61,299 nt of DNA from Bacteroidales bacterium. GTDB taxonomy: Bacteria; Bacteroidota; Bacteroidia; Bacteroidales; F082. The notes under the pieces were generated by a model. That model was not told where the DNA came from, did not search any database, and saw only the letters and a program-made list of their open reading frames with translations. Shown here piece after piece: positions 19,089 through 27,644 of the stretch. The position numbers and the translations under genes were made by a program. Location: positions 1 to 61,299 of the forward strand of contig JALNZU010000021.1 of the NCBI GenBank assembly GCA_023229245.1. The letters are read 5' to 3'. Numbering within the stretch: the first letter of the stretch is position 1; each line of letters starts with the position of its first letter.

Positions 19089-21602
19089 TTATAAATGTTT
19101 CTCAGGATAAAGTTCTTTCCACTGTTCAGGCTGATCTTTTAGCATGTTGTCAAACCATGCCATGATCGTTTGATGCCATTCGATACGCTTTTTATAATCT
19201 ATGATATGATGGTTTTCACCGCTCACTAATACCATTTCAACATTTTTCCCAAGAATTTTCAAGGCAGCATAATACTGTAGGCTTTCGCCTACAGGCACAT
19301 TGGTATCTGATGTCCCGTGCAGCAGTAGTATTGAGTTTTGAAATTTGTCGGCATTGAACAAAGGGCTGTTATCCACGTATATATCACGTCTATTCCATGG
19401 GTAGCTCCCTTTAGTAGCTCCGGTGCTGTAGGAGTAGCCCCAGTATCCTTCGCCCCAGTAACTTGTAATATCGCTTATACCGGCATGTGCTATAGCTGTT
19501 TTGAAAAGGTCGGTACGGGTTTGAAGCAGCATAGTCGTATAACCGCCATAGGATGCTCCAATACATCCTATGTTTTCTGCATCAGCCGATGGGTGTGCTT
19601 CCAAGAATTTTTGAGTTCCCTCAATGATGTCATCAATGGCTTCGCGGCCCCATCCGTTGACATGCAGCGCTGAGAAATCTTGTCCGAAGCCTGTAGCACC
19701 GCTTGGCTGAAGCACATACACCAAATATCCGTTGGCTGCCCATATGTTTTTAGGGTAACGGCCCCCAAACGTACGATCAGTAGGACTAGTTCCACCATAA
19801 AAATTTACTATAACAGGGTATTTCTTTTGAGGATTGTAGCCTATGGGATAATAAATCCTGCCATAAATAGTAATGCCCCTTTCGTTCACAAAGTTCCATT
19901 CCTCCGTTTGCCCAAAATGTACATCCTTGAGTTGCTGTTCTTTGGGTGATAGCAGTAAGGTTGATTTTCCCGTTTTAAGGTCTAACGCAAAGAGTTTTTG
20001 AGGAGTGCTGATACTGCTTCCGGTATAGACTGCCAATGGTTTGTTGACAGCAAAATCAACCGACTGGATCACTTCGACAGGTAGCTTGATGTTTAAGAAT
20101 CTTTTTTTATTGAGATCATATTTATAGAAATTCACATAATCACGTTCTACTGCTGTCAGATATATCCAGCCGTCTTTTGACCAGTATGAGCTTCTTACTG
20201 CCGGATCAAAATCAAGGGTAAGTGCTTGGGCTTCTTTTTTATTCAGCTCGTAAAGATATAGTTGCCTGTCGCTTACATTGGGTATTCTGCCTTCGCTGAC
20301 CTTCACCCCAAGTTCTCCAAAAGTTTCGGGTGAGCCAGAGACTAACAGCCGGTCTCCCTCTGGCGAATATTTGCAATAGCCGCCATATAACTTGTCTTTC
20401 CAGATGGTATCAAGCTGCATAGTCTGCACATCCATTTCATAAAGGCTTTGCCTTGAGAAAGGTATTTCGGTATAATCGGTAACAGACACCGAGAAAAGGA
20501 TTTTTGTGCCATCTGGTTTGATATCATGCAATGAGACTGACAGGTTTCCGGCTGTGAGCTGGCGCGATATCCGGGTGCGTAAATCGTACATATGAAGATA
20601 AGAGCGGTTTCGTGTGTTCGGTATGCGATCGTCGTTGGTAAACACTCTCTTCAGATCACCCGTTTTGGAGGCTTCTTCCATTTTGGTATAGATAAAATAG
20701 CTTTCATCTGGTGACCAAACTATCCTGCCGGGCGACTTCAATCCGGATGCAACCAATTGCTCATCACCGGATGTAGGATCATACACATATATATCAGTGA
20801 TCTCGTCTTTTCTTACCGTATAATATAAGCGATCGGAAGACGGCATCCAGCTGGCATAAACGGCAGTGTTTCTAAGGGAGAAGATATGTCTTTTCTGATC
20901 CATATGATAAATGCGTGAGTGCGTTTGGGTTTTACCGTTGTTCGATAGGGTTTCGGTGATACGGACAAACAGGTATTTTCCCGAAGGGGAGACTGTGGCA
21001 GCCGAAACAGATTCACCTTCCAATATGTCATTGATGGATAAAGTACGTTGTGGATCAGTGCTCCAGCTTATTATTGTCGGCTTATCTTTACTAGCTGCTT
21101 CAATATGACTGGTTAGCTTAAGCGTGTCTTCTACCGTTATCAGTTTTATCAGCAACTGATGGCTTCCCAACTCTGCTGTAAGTTCTATCTTTACTGCATG
21201 ATCGGCAGGCTTGCTCTGGGTCTTGATCTTTTTTCCATTCATATAGACCTCATAAATGGCATTGGTCGAAAGGTTCAGACTTGCCTTGGTCCAGCGGTCG
21301 CAGTGAAAAAATCCAGCTAACTGAACAAGTTTATCTTTACCCTGAACAAGGGTGACTATACTATCATGGCCTACGGTAAAGTCAGTCCATTGGGATAGAG
21401 TAGCCGTTTCGGGCTGGACAGATTCAAGCCAGGCAGCCTGATCAAACTTTTTTCCATCCACAGAAGGATTTTCGGAAAAAACAGGTAAAGAAAGCTGAGT
21501 GATAGCAGAAAGTTTCCAGTTTGTACAAAAAGTCGGCTCCTGTGCCTGAATTGTTCCAAACAAAATCAGGAACAAAAAAATGATACTTCTTTTAGATTTC
21601 AT
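19089..21602 (-). CDS. S9-family prolyl oligopeptidase-type serine peptidase
   Basis: The product is 837 residues with a signal peptide ending TIQAQ. An N-terminal 180-residue region is followed by a WD40/TolB-like beta-propeller (about residues 190-570; for example GRIVWSPDESYFIYT, CKYSPEGDRLLVSGS). The C-terminal alpha/beta-hydrolase domain has the nucleophile GASYGGYTT (Ser near residue 684), the acid in LLLHGTSDTNVP (Asp near 767) and the histidine in VSGENHHI (near 795). It is expected to cleave peptides, often after Pro, in the periplasm. The extra N-terminal region makes it longer than standard DPP4-like members. It is apparently monocistronic. Confidence 0.92.
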   Translation of the reverse strand: MKSKRSIIFLFLILFGTIQAQEPTFCTNWKLSAITQLSLPVFSENPSVDGKKFDQAAWLESVQPETATLSQWTDFTVGHDSIVTLVQGKDKLVQLAGFFHCDRWTKASLNLSTNAIYEVYMNGKKIKTQSKPADHAVKIELTAELGSHQLLIKLITVEDTLKLTSHIEAASKDKPTIISWSTDPQRTLSINDILEGESVSAATVSPSGKYLFVRITETLSNNGKTQTHSRIYHMDQKRHIFSLRNTAVYASWMPSSDRLYYTVRKDEITDIYVYDPTSGDEQLVASGLKSPGRIVWSPDESYFIYTKMEEASKTGDLKRVFTNDDRIPNTRNRSYLHMYDLRTRISRQLTAGNLSVSLHDIKPDGTKILFSVSVTDYTEIPFSRQSLYEMDVQTMQLDTIWKDKLYGGYCKYSPEGDRLLVSGSPETFGELGVKVSEGRIPNVSDRQLYLYELNKKEAQALTLDFDPAVRSSYWSKDGWIYLTAVERDYVNFYKYDLNKKRFLNIKLPVEVIQSVDFAVNKPLAVYTGSSISTPQKLFALDLKTGKSTLLLSPKEQQLKDVHFGQTEEWNFVNERGITIYGRIYYPIGYNPQKKYPVIVNFYGGTSPTDRTFGGRYPKNIWAANGYLVYVLQPSGATGFGQDFSALHVNGWGREAIDDIIEGTQKFLEAHPSADAENIGCIGASYGGYTTMLLQTRTDLFKTAIAHAGISDITSYWGEGYWGYSYSTGATKGSYPWNRRDIYVDNSPLFNADKFQNSILLLHGTSDTNVPVGESLQYYAALKILGKNVEMVLVSGENHHIIDYKKRIEWHQTIMAWFDNMLKDQPEQWKELYPEKHL

Positions 21603-21715
21603 GTTTAGTATATGGGTTTAAAAATTTGTCGAACACAAAAAGCTTGTTTTCTTTTATTGTGAGATATGTATATATGATTGATAGTATGAGCAATAGAATA
21701 TACACAGTATTGATT

Positions 21716-22171
21716 TTATGGCGTATTCTTTTTGTAGTCTATCCCTGCTTTTAGGAACATCAGTGCTGAGATACATAGCGAACCGCTTAGAGCTATATAA
21801 AATATTCCTTGTATCGCATAAGGGATCACTTCATATTTAGCGAATATCACTCCCATAAAGATCATCAATAGAATAAGCAGGTAGCTCTTCCATCCGAAGA
21901 AGGCAAACACACAAGGTTTCTCTGCTTTCAGTAATCGGATGCGTTGTATGTATCTCCGACTTACATTCAGAAACACAAATCTAAAAAAGACCGCTAAACT
22001 TACTAATCCTAATAGTCCTGTCAGCCAGACAGGTAGGTTGATATCGGAAATATATTTCAATGCTAATTTACTGACTCTGTATGCGGCATAAGCCCAAATT
22101 ACTGCTCCGATAAAAAAAAGAAATCGCTTGGGTACGGTAGGTCTGCATCTGAAACGTCTGCGTTGTTTCAT
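21716..22171 (-). CDS. Small four-helix membrane protein, hypothetical
   Basis: The product is 151 residues, opening with an Arg-rich cytoplasmic tail (MKQRRRFRCRPTVPKRF) and carrying four hydrophobic segments at about residues 16-33, 46-69, 93-110 and 119-139. The Arg/Lys-rich loop between helices 2 and 3 (SRRYIQRIRLLKAEK) follows the positive-inside rule. No family is recognised. It lies on the same strand as the downstream S9 peptidase and the upstream iron-sulfur genes, but the gaps (85-115 bp) do not prove co-transcription. Confidence 0.65.
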   Translation of the reverse strand: MKQRRRFRCRPTVPKRFLFFIGAVIWAYAAYRVSKLALKYISDINLPVWLTGLLGLVSLAVFFRFVFLNVSRRYIQRIRLLKAEKPCVFAFFGWKSYLLILLMIFMGVIFAKYEVIPYAIQGIFYIALSGSLCISALMFLKAGIDYKKNTP

Positions 22172-22256
22172 ACACTTTTTTATCTTTTACGACTGTTCGG
22201 GATGAGTAAATGCTGCGGTACAATATCTCTTGATAGTCTGGTTTTTAAATAATTGT

Positions 22257-23057
22257 TCAGAGTCCTAAGCTCATACTTAATAGCTCGGCTATATCGTAAT
22301 TGCGCATGCGTTCTTCCTGATTTTTATATTTGATGCCATCGGTCAGCATCACCATGCAAAACGGGCAGGCAGTAGCAATAATGTCGGCGCCGGTTCCTAT
22401 AGCTTCTTCGGTGCGTTCGATAAATATTTCTTTATCGCCTTTTTCTGCTTCTTTGAACATTTGTCCACCTCCCGCACCACAGCAGAGTGCTGAGCTTCTG
22501 TTTCTTGGCATTTCAACTTTTTTCGAGGGGATCAGATTCAGTATATCGCGTGGTGCCTCGTATTCATTATTAGCTCGTCCTAGATAACACGGATCGTGAA
22601 ACACTATGGTATTATCTTTAAAAAGGCCTGTGTTGAGTTGAATATTTTTTTCCTTCACCAACTTTTGTAGAAACTGGCTATGATGCCAAACTTCGTAGTG
22701 TCCACCCAAATCGGGATATTCATTTTTGAATGTGTTGAAATCGTGTGGGCAGCAGGTTACGATTTTTTTGATGTTATACGAATCGAAGATTTGTATGTTT
22801 GTCATGGCTTGCATTTGAAACAGCATTTCGTTTCCGGCCCGTCTGGCTACATCGCCGCTATCCGATTCTTCTACGCCTAATACTGCATAGTCTATCTCAA
22901 AATAGGTGAGCAGTTGAGCAAATGATCGGGTTACTTTCTTATATCTATCGTCGAATGCACCGGCCGATCCAACCCAAAAGAGCCATTCAGTTTGTTTTCC
23001 TTGTGCAACTAGTTCGGCCATTACTGGCACATTGATTTTTATTTTTGTTTCGCTCAT
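22257..23057 (-). CDS. HdrB-like CCG-domain iron-sulfur protein
   Basis: The product is 266 residues. Two cysteine-rich CCG motifs typical of HdrB/GlpC/LldE-type subunits are present. The first is built on VTCCPHDFNTFKNEYPDLGG; the second is CCGAGGGQ followed by TACPFCMVM. Such domains hold an unusual iron-sulfur cluster and exchange electrons with thiols, quinones or flavoproteins. The upstream gene, 10 bp away, encodes a membrane-bound 4Fe-4S partner, so the two form an HdrDE-like unit on the inner membrane. The physiological donor and acceptor are not shown; ETF/acyl-CoA dehydrogenase linkage is a common context but none of those genes is in view. Confidence 0.87.
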   Translation of the reverse strand: MSETKIKINVPVMAELVAQGKQTEWLFWVGSAGAFDDRYKKVTRSFAQLLTYFEIDYAVLGVEESDSGDVARRAGNEMLFQMQAMTNIQIFDSYNIKKIVTCCPHDFNTFKNEYPDLGGHYEVWHHSQFLQKLVKEKNIQLNTGLFKDNTIVFHDPCYLGRANNEYEAPRDILNLIPSKKVEMPRNRSSALCCGAGGGQMFKEAEKGDKEIFIERTEEAIGTGADIIATACPFCMVMLTDGIKYKNQEERMRNYDIAELLSMSLGL

Positions 23058-23067
23058 GGCTATGATA

Positions 23068-24378
23068 TTATACGTTGTTCATATACAGGTCTTCTGCCCA
23101 GTTCATTCTGTCCTGAGGCGAAAATTGCCAAGGGGCGCCGTTGTTTTCAATATTTGTAAACACGGTATTCAGCCCGGCAGGTGCTGCCGATTTTTCTAAA
23201 ACTAAATAACGGCGCATATCTAAAATAATGGAAGGTTGATTGATGTTGATAGGACATTCCTGTACACAGGCATTGCACATAGTACAAGCCCATAACTCTT
23301 CCTCGGTGATATAATCTCCAAGCAGCGCTTTGCCGTCTGAATATCCTAAGCCTTCTTTTTGCAGTCCCGGGCCTTTCTCTTTCATTCGGGCACGAAGGTC
23401 CATCATGATTTTTCGGGGTGAGAGAAGCTTACCGGTAATATTGGCCGGGCATACCGACGTACACCGCCCACATTCGGTACATGCTAACGCATTCATATAG
23501 TTCACCCATGTTACATCTTCTGCATCGGAAACACCAAACTTAGGTGGAGCTTCATCAGACACCTCAATATTAGCCTGTGGATCAAGCATGAGACGAACCT
23601 CTTGAGTGATGCTGTCCATATTATCTACATAACCCAACGGACTAATGCGGCTTACAAACACATTGGGAATAGACATGAACACATGAAAATGCTTGGAATA
23701 GGGTAGGATGTTGGCAAACAGGAAAATAAGCAATATATGTCCCCACCAATGGAAGCTATGCCAGAAATGAATATGGACTTCAGCTGTATTACCCACTAAA
23801 TGAGCAAGCAAAGCGCTAAGTGGATAAGTTCCTTTGACGGCAGCACCTGTTACATGAGCGTCAGCTAAATAATAGGTGTTCATACCTAAAAGGGTTACCA
23901 TCAACAGCAAGATTAAAACAAGCGCCAGATTGGCATCGGCTTTGGAAACCGGCTTCATCTCCCGACCGTAAAAACGTTTTACTCCTGCAAAAAGCCTCCG
24001 AAACAAGAAAACAAGTATTGAAATTAAAACAATGCCTGCAAACACATCACCTGTCGCAATGAGAATAGTGTACACAGGGCCTAAAACAGATAATATACGT
24101 GTGGTTCCCGACAAACCGTCAATCACCATTTCAATACTGCCGAACAATATCACCATAAAACCCCAGAAAACCAGTGCATGGAGGATGCCACTCAACGGGA
24201 AACGAAAGATTTTCGACTGCCCTAAAGCTACTTTCAACGTAACTTTTAAACGTTTGGCGATATCGGTTAACGGAAGCTTTTTAGTGAACTTGAAATTATA
24301 GAATATGCGCCGCATGGTAAAGCCGAATACAGTAAAAGTGATCAGCAGTACAAGCGCAAAAATGAGTTGTTGAATCAT
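23068..24378 (-). CDS. Membrane-bound HdrE/HdrC-like fusion, iron-sulfur oxidoreductase
   Basis: The product is 436 residues. The N-terminal half has about six membrane helices resembling the gamma subunit of nitrate reductase/HdrE, with histidines (HIHFWHSFHWWGH) that could bind haem b. The C-terminal half is a ferredoxin-like HdrC module with two [4Fe-4S] motifs, CTECGRCTSVCP and CTMCNACVQECP. The arrangement suggests electron transfer between the quinone pool and the HdrB-like partner encoded directly downstream. Fusion of E- and C-type modules in one chain is common in bacterial homologues. Haem binding is inferred. Confidence 0.88.
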   Translation of the reverse strand: MIQQLIFALVLLITFTVFGFTMRRIFYNFKFTKKLPLTDIAKRLKVTLKVALGQSKIFRFPLSGILHALVFWGFMVILFGSIEMVIDGLSGTTRILSVLGPVYTILIATGDVFAGIVLISILVFLFRRLFAGVKRFYGREMKPVSKADANLALVLILLLMVTLLGMNTYYLADAHVTGAAVKGTYPLSALLAHLVGNTAEVHIHFWHSFHWWGHILLIFLFANILPYSKHFHVFMSIPNVFVSRISPLGYVDNMDSITQEVRLMLDPQANIEVSDEAPPKFGVSDAEDVTWVNYMNALACTECGRCTSVCPANITGKLLSPRKIMMDLRARMKEKGPGLQKEGLGYSDGKALLGDYITEEELWACTMCNACVQECPININQPSIILDMRRYLVLEKSAAPAGLNTVFTNIENNGAPWQFSPQDRMNWAEDLYMNNV

Positions 24379-24596
24379 AATATTGGGTTTTTGAGTCCTC
24401 TACCTGCAATATTAGGTATTTTTTAAATTAGTCTAACCCCTCTTTTCGATTTGAAGGAAATACCTTTGGTAATTCAACAGACTTTTACTTTGTAAGATTC
24501 GGATATTAAACTGATTAGCTAACGCATCGCTCAAGACAAAAATTAAGCTTGTGAGCCGATTTTATTAGTGGTAACAACAAGAGCCAAATGAATGAT

Positions 24597-24604
24597 TATT
24601 TTTG
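24597..24604 (+). promoter_or_regulatory. Candidate -7 element for the SMR transporter gene
   Basis: TATTTTTG fits the phylum's TAnnTTTG -7 consensus and lies 27 bp before the start codon of the SMR gene. The -33 element is not obvious. Confidence 0.4.
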
Positions 24605-24630
24605 TGGGATTTCTATAATACGAATGCGAT

Positions 24631-24954
24631 ATGAGTTGGGTCATACTTATTATAGCCGGTATTTTTGAATCGGCATTTGCTATTTGCTTAGGCAAGGCAC
24701 ATCAAACAACTGGTACCGAATCGCTCTTATGGTTGGGTGGTTTTTTACTGTTTCTAAGCATCAGTATGGTACTATTATACAAGGCAACCGAACAGTTGCC
24801 TATAGGAACGGCTTATGCCGTCTGGACTGGAATTGGAGCTGTAGGGACAGTGCTGTTTGGGATCTTTTTCCTTGACGAGCCCACCGACATTTGGCGGCTG
24901 TTTTTTATCTCCACGCTGATTATTTCGATAATAGGCTTGAAAATGGTCTCATGA
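24631..24954 (+). CDS. SMR-family transporter, SugE/Gdx subtype
   Basis: The product is 107 residues with four membrane helices. The essential Glu of SMR transporters lies in helix 1 (IIAGIFESAFAICLGKAH), and the signature LPIGTAYAVWTGIGAVGTV lies in helix 3. The context matches SugE/Gdx, which export guanidinium as antiparallel dimers, more closely than EmrE-type drug pumps. No guanidine riboswitch was recognised in the leader, so substrate remains inferred. It is followed 62 bp later by an exonuclease gene on the same strand. Confidence 0.85.
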   Translation: MSWVILIIAGIFESAFAICLGKAHQTTGTESLLWLGGFLLFLSISMVLLYKATEQLPIGTAYAVWTGIGAVGTVLFGIFFLDEPTDIWRLFFISTLIISIIGLKMVS

Positions 24955-24970
24955 CACAAGGTTTTACTTT

Positions 24971-24986
24971 TTTGACAACTGTCAAA
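24971..24986. promoter_or_regulatory. Inverted repeat upstream of exonuclease III gene
   Basis: TTTGACA-AC-TGTCAAA has perfect 7-bp arms and lies 30 bp before the exonuclease start. A -7-like TACCTTCG follows at 24991. It could be an operator overlapping the promoter, or a short hairpin after the SMR gene. Confidence 0.35.
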
Positions 24987-25016
24987 GCGTTACCTTCGCA
25001 CTTTTAATTTGTTATT

Positions 25017-25781
25017 ATGAAGATCATCACTTATAATGTCAACGGTATACGAGCAGCTATCAATAAAGGTTTGTTAGATTGGTTAGCAGTCGAAAAGCCT
25101 GATGTCCTCTGCCTTCAGGAGATAAAAGCTATGTATGATCAAATTCCTCTTTTAGACTTTGAGGCACTCGGATATCACCATTATTGGTTTTCGGCTGAAA
25201 AAAAAGGATATAGCGGGGTGGCACTGCTCAGCCTGCGCAAGCCTGATAAGGTAGTGATAGGTATGGAATTGCCTCAATACGATCGTGAAGGCCGGCTGAT
25301 ACGGGCTGATTTTGGCGAGTTGTCGGTGATATCGGTATATCATCCATCAGGTAGCAGCGGCGATGAACGGCAAGCTTTTAAAATGCAGTGGCTGCACGAT
25401 TTTGATACATTTATTGAAAAGCTCAGAAAGGAGCGACCCAAGTTGATAGTTTCGGGAGACTATAATATCTGTCATCAGGCTATTGACATACACGACCCGA
25501 TACGGAATGCTACGGTATCAGGTTTCTTACCCGAAGAGCGAGAGTGGATGACACAGTTTCTTGATAAGGGATTTATTGACAGCTTCAGGCAACTGATCAA
25601 AGAACCGCATCATTATAGCTGGTGGAGCTATAGAGGCAATGCCCGTACCAATAACAAAGGCTGGCGTATTGATTATAATATGCTTAGCGGGAACCTGCTT
25701 CCTGTTTTAAACTCTGCCGGTATCATGCCTCAGGCAGTCCATTCAGACCATTGTCCTGTATGGGTCGAACTAAATGTCTGA
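25017..25781 (+). CDS. xth: Exodeoxyribonuclease III (AP endonuclease)
   Basis: The product is 254 residues, normal for the family. Motifs are in order: MKIITYNVNGIRAAINKG (Asn), DVLCLQEIKA (catalytic metal-binding Glu), VSGDYNICHQAID (Asp and Asn), and the closing HSDHCPVWVEL (Asp-His pair). The enzyme cuts DNA 5' of abasic sites and has 3'-5' exonuclease activity in base-excision repair. Its stop codon abuts the stop of the convergent acpS gene with no spacer. Confidence 0.95.
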   Translation: MKIITYNVNGIRAAINKGLLDWLAVEKPDVLCLQEIKAMYDQIPLLDFEALGYHHYWFSAEKKGYSGVALLSLRKPDKVVIGMELPQYDREGRLIRADFGELSVISVYHPSGSSGDERQAFKMQWLHDFDTFIEKLRKERPKLIVSGDYNICHQAIDIHDPIRNATVSGFLPEEREWMTQFLDKGFIDSFRQLIKEPHHYSWWSYRGNARTNNKGWRIDYNMLSGNLLPVLNSAGIMPQAVHSDHCPVWVELNV

Positions 25782-26156
25782 TTATTTTTCAAGGACAACA
25801 AGTGCGCTGGCCATTGCCTTGATATGCGAAATACTTAGGTGGATATGCCGGATACCCTGCTGGCCGATGAACTCACGTACTTTGCCGTGTGCCTCTATGA
25901 CAGGCTTCCCAAGCTCATCATTGACTACTTCAATCTCATGGAACGCCATCCCATATCGGTAGCCTGTTCCAAGGGCTTTAAAAAATGCTTCCTTTGCAGC
26001 AAAACGAGCTGCATAATGCTGGTAAATAGTGTTACGTTCTTCGGCATAGGCCTGCTCGCGTGGAGTAAAAAGCTTATCGCGTAGGTCAGGCGTATCAAGT
26101 AATCGTTGCTGCATACGATCTACTTCGATGATATCCGTACCAATTCCAAAAATCAT
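25782..26156 (-). CDS. acpS: Holo-[acyl-carrier-protein] synthase
   Basis: The product is 124 residues, typical length. The N-terminal MIFGIGTDIIEVDRMQ carries the metal-binding Asp, and RFAAKEAFFKALGTG carries the second conserved acidic residue. It transfers the 4'-phosphopantetheine arm from CoA to acyl carrier protein in fatty-acid synthesis. It is convergent with and directly abuts the exonuclease gene, and lies downstream of a probable terminator that closes the cytochrome cluster. Confidence 0.95.
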   Translation of the reverse strand: MIFGIGTDIIEVDRMQQRLLDTPDLRDKLFTPREQAYAEERNTIYQHYAARFAAKEAFFKALGTGYRYGMAFHEIEVVNDELGKPVIEAHGKVREFIGQQGIRHIHLSISHIKAMASALVVLEK

Positions 26157-26202
26157 ACTAGGGTTTTTGCAAAAGTAGGTGATTAATCTGATATGCAGTA
26201 TA

Positions 26203-26247
26203 AAAAGACAGCAGAGACAACCCGTTTCAGGCTGTCACTGCTGCTGT
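26203..26247 (-). terminator. Probable intrinsic terminator of the cytochrome b/heptahaem operon
   Basis: Read on the minus strand, an imperfect GC-containing hairpin (outer arms ACAGCAG/CTGCTGT plus inner GACA/TGTC) is followed directly by TTTTT. It lies just downstream of the OB-fold gene stop and upstream of acpS. Confidence 0.5.
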
Positions 26248-26267
26248 AACACAAATTCAATAAACTC

Positions 26268-27035
26268 CTAATGCAGACTTAGTCGGGCTCCTTTGGCATC
26301 TTCTAAAATGATTTCATAATAGTAACCCGAGCCAAGGTCTTTACCAAGCGTTAATACACCTTCAAAGAGTACTATATCGCCTACACTTACCATATCGTGT
26401 GTAGTTACAGTAAGGTCGAAAAAGGATTCTTTCCCGGTACCATCTTGAATATGGACCCAGTTACGCCCCATAATAGCAGGATTGTATTTCATCACCTCGC
26501 CTACTACTTTTATAGTAGTCCCTTCCAATTCATGCCTATGTTCGTATAACTCAGCAAGGGAGAGGCTCCCATCAACCCTGTTGAGGGTATCTGTCTTTAT
26601 CCGTGGCAGAAAAGGTGTACCCGATGAGCTTCCCATAGATGGTAAAACCGATTCGGTACGATTAGAAGCAGGTATGGGCTGAGAACTTAAATTGCCGACA
26701 AAAAGAATACTTTCAAAGGTCTGATTCAGCTCCTTGCTATGAAAATTATGAACTTCCATTGATTCGGAATAATAATAGGTCTTACCTTTATTAATATCTG
26801 CTTTATTGATAGCTATCCAATATTGAAGATTTTTTTCACCGGCTAACACATAAGTATATGAGTTGGTTTGTAACACCTCATCGGCTATTATTTTTGTGTT
26901 ATACGGATCAACCTGATAAGAGACCTTAGATGTGCTGCTTTGCCGGCATGCGACCGAAACGATAAGTAGCAAGGTTATGCCGGTAACTATTAGGACAATA
27001 CCTCGTCCTAACTTTTTGAGATCAGTGTTTTTCAT
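26268..27035 (-). CDS. Membrane-anchored OB-fold protein of the cytochrome cluster
   Basis: The product is 255 residues. An N-terminal hydrophobic segment (residues about 11-28) ends SVACRQ, possibly a lipobox although -3 is not canonical. Residues about 160-255 look like an OB fold of the tRNA_anti/nucleic-acid-binding-like type seen in periplasmic proteins near cytochromes: LEGTTIKVVGEVMKYN, WVHIQDGTGKE, VSVGDIVLFEGVLT. It has no haem motif. The start codon lies inside the last codons of the cytochrome b gene (14-bp overlap), so the two are translationally coupled. It may be an assembly or accessory factor of the cytochrome b/c complex; this is inference. Confidence 0.7.
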   Translation of the reverse strand: MKNTDLKKLGRGIVLIVTGITLLLIVSVACRQSSTSKVSYQVDPYNTKIIADEVLQTNSYTYVLAGEKNLQYWIAINKADINKGKTYYYSESMEVHNFHSKELNQTFESILFVGNLSSQPIPASNRTESVLPSMGSSSGTPFLPRIKTDTLNRVDGSLSLAELYEHRHELEGTTIKVVGEVMKYNPAIMGRNWVHIQDGTGKESFFDLTVTTHDMVSVGDIVLFEGVLTLGKDLGSGYYYEIILEDAKGARLSLH

Positions 27036-27639
27036 GCCAGCCGTTTATCATTCCTTTAAAATTACTGGAAGGTGAAGCACCTATCGTACTGAAATAAACA
27101 TGTATCACCAAAAATACCGATAATAAAAATCCTACTGTTCCATGAAGCAGTGCAGTCAGATAAATACCGCTGTAGTTAAACACTTTGGATACTATGGTTT
27201 CGGGAAACAACAAGGCTAATCCGGTGATTATAATAATAGGAACCAATACATACATAGTGCCTACATAGGTGACTTTTTGAAGTGGATTGAACTTGCGTTC
27301 TTCGCTGATAGGGAAAGGAGCTGGCTCACGTTTAAAAAGACCTCTGAGATAATAGTCAAACTGTTTGATAAGACTTTTTATCAGACCTTTTAGTTTGATT
27401 TTATAAAAACTTCCGTTCTTCGTTATCAAATTACCCATCAGAAAGATCAGATAATTCAACGAAACGATGATACCGGCTATATTATGCCAACTGACAGCCC
27501 GATCGAATCGGATGAGAGGTGCATCTGGATGACTGTACTGCATGCTGATACCGGTAGCGATCAAAACTAAAAACATCAACGCATTGATGGCGTGCCAGAT
27601 ACGGAGCCAGACAGGGTATAAATATATTTTTTCTGCCAT
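27022..27639 (-). CDS. Cytochrome b561-type membrane subunit
   Basis: The product is 205 residues with four membrane helices. Histidines suited to bind two b haems are His16 (LRIWHAIN), His52 (SWHNIAG), and one each in the last two helices (LLHGTVGF, LVIHVYF). It resembles the cytochrome b subunits of thiosulfate reductase and Ni-Fe hydrogenase, which oxidise or reduce quinones. It lies 5 bp downstream of the heptahaem gene, so b and c haems probably form one inner-membrane quinol dehydrogenase or quinone reductase. Direction of electron flow is not shown. Confidence 0.87.
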   Translation of the reverse strand: MAEKIYLYPVWLRIWHAINALMFLVLIATGISMQYSHPDAPLIRFDRAVSWHNIAGIIVSLNYLIFLMGNLITKNGSFYKIKLKGLIKSLIKQFDYYLRGLFKREPAPFPISEERKFNPLQKVTYVGTMYVLVPIIIITGLALLFPETIVSKVFNYSGIYLTALLHGTVGFLLSVFLVIHVYFSTIGASPSSNFKGMINGWHEKH

Positions 27640-27644
27640 ATAAT

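Noticed and set aside
24379..24630. Guanidine riboswitch before the SugE-like gene
   Set aside because: I looked for a conserved structured leader and did not recognise one; only a -7-like element is visible.
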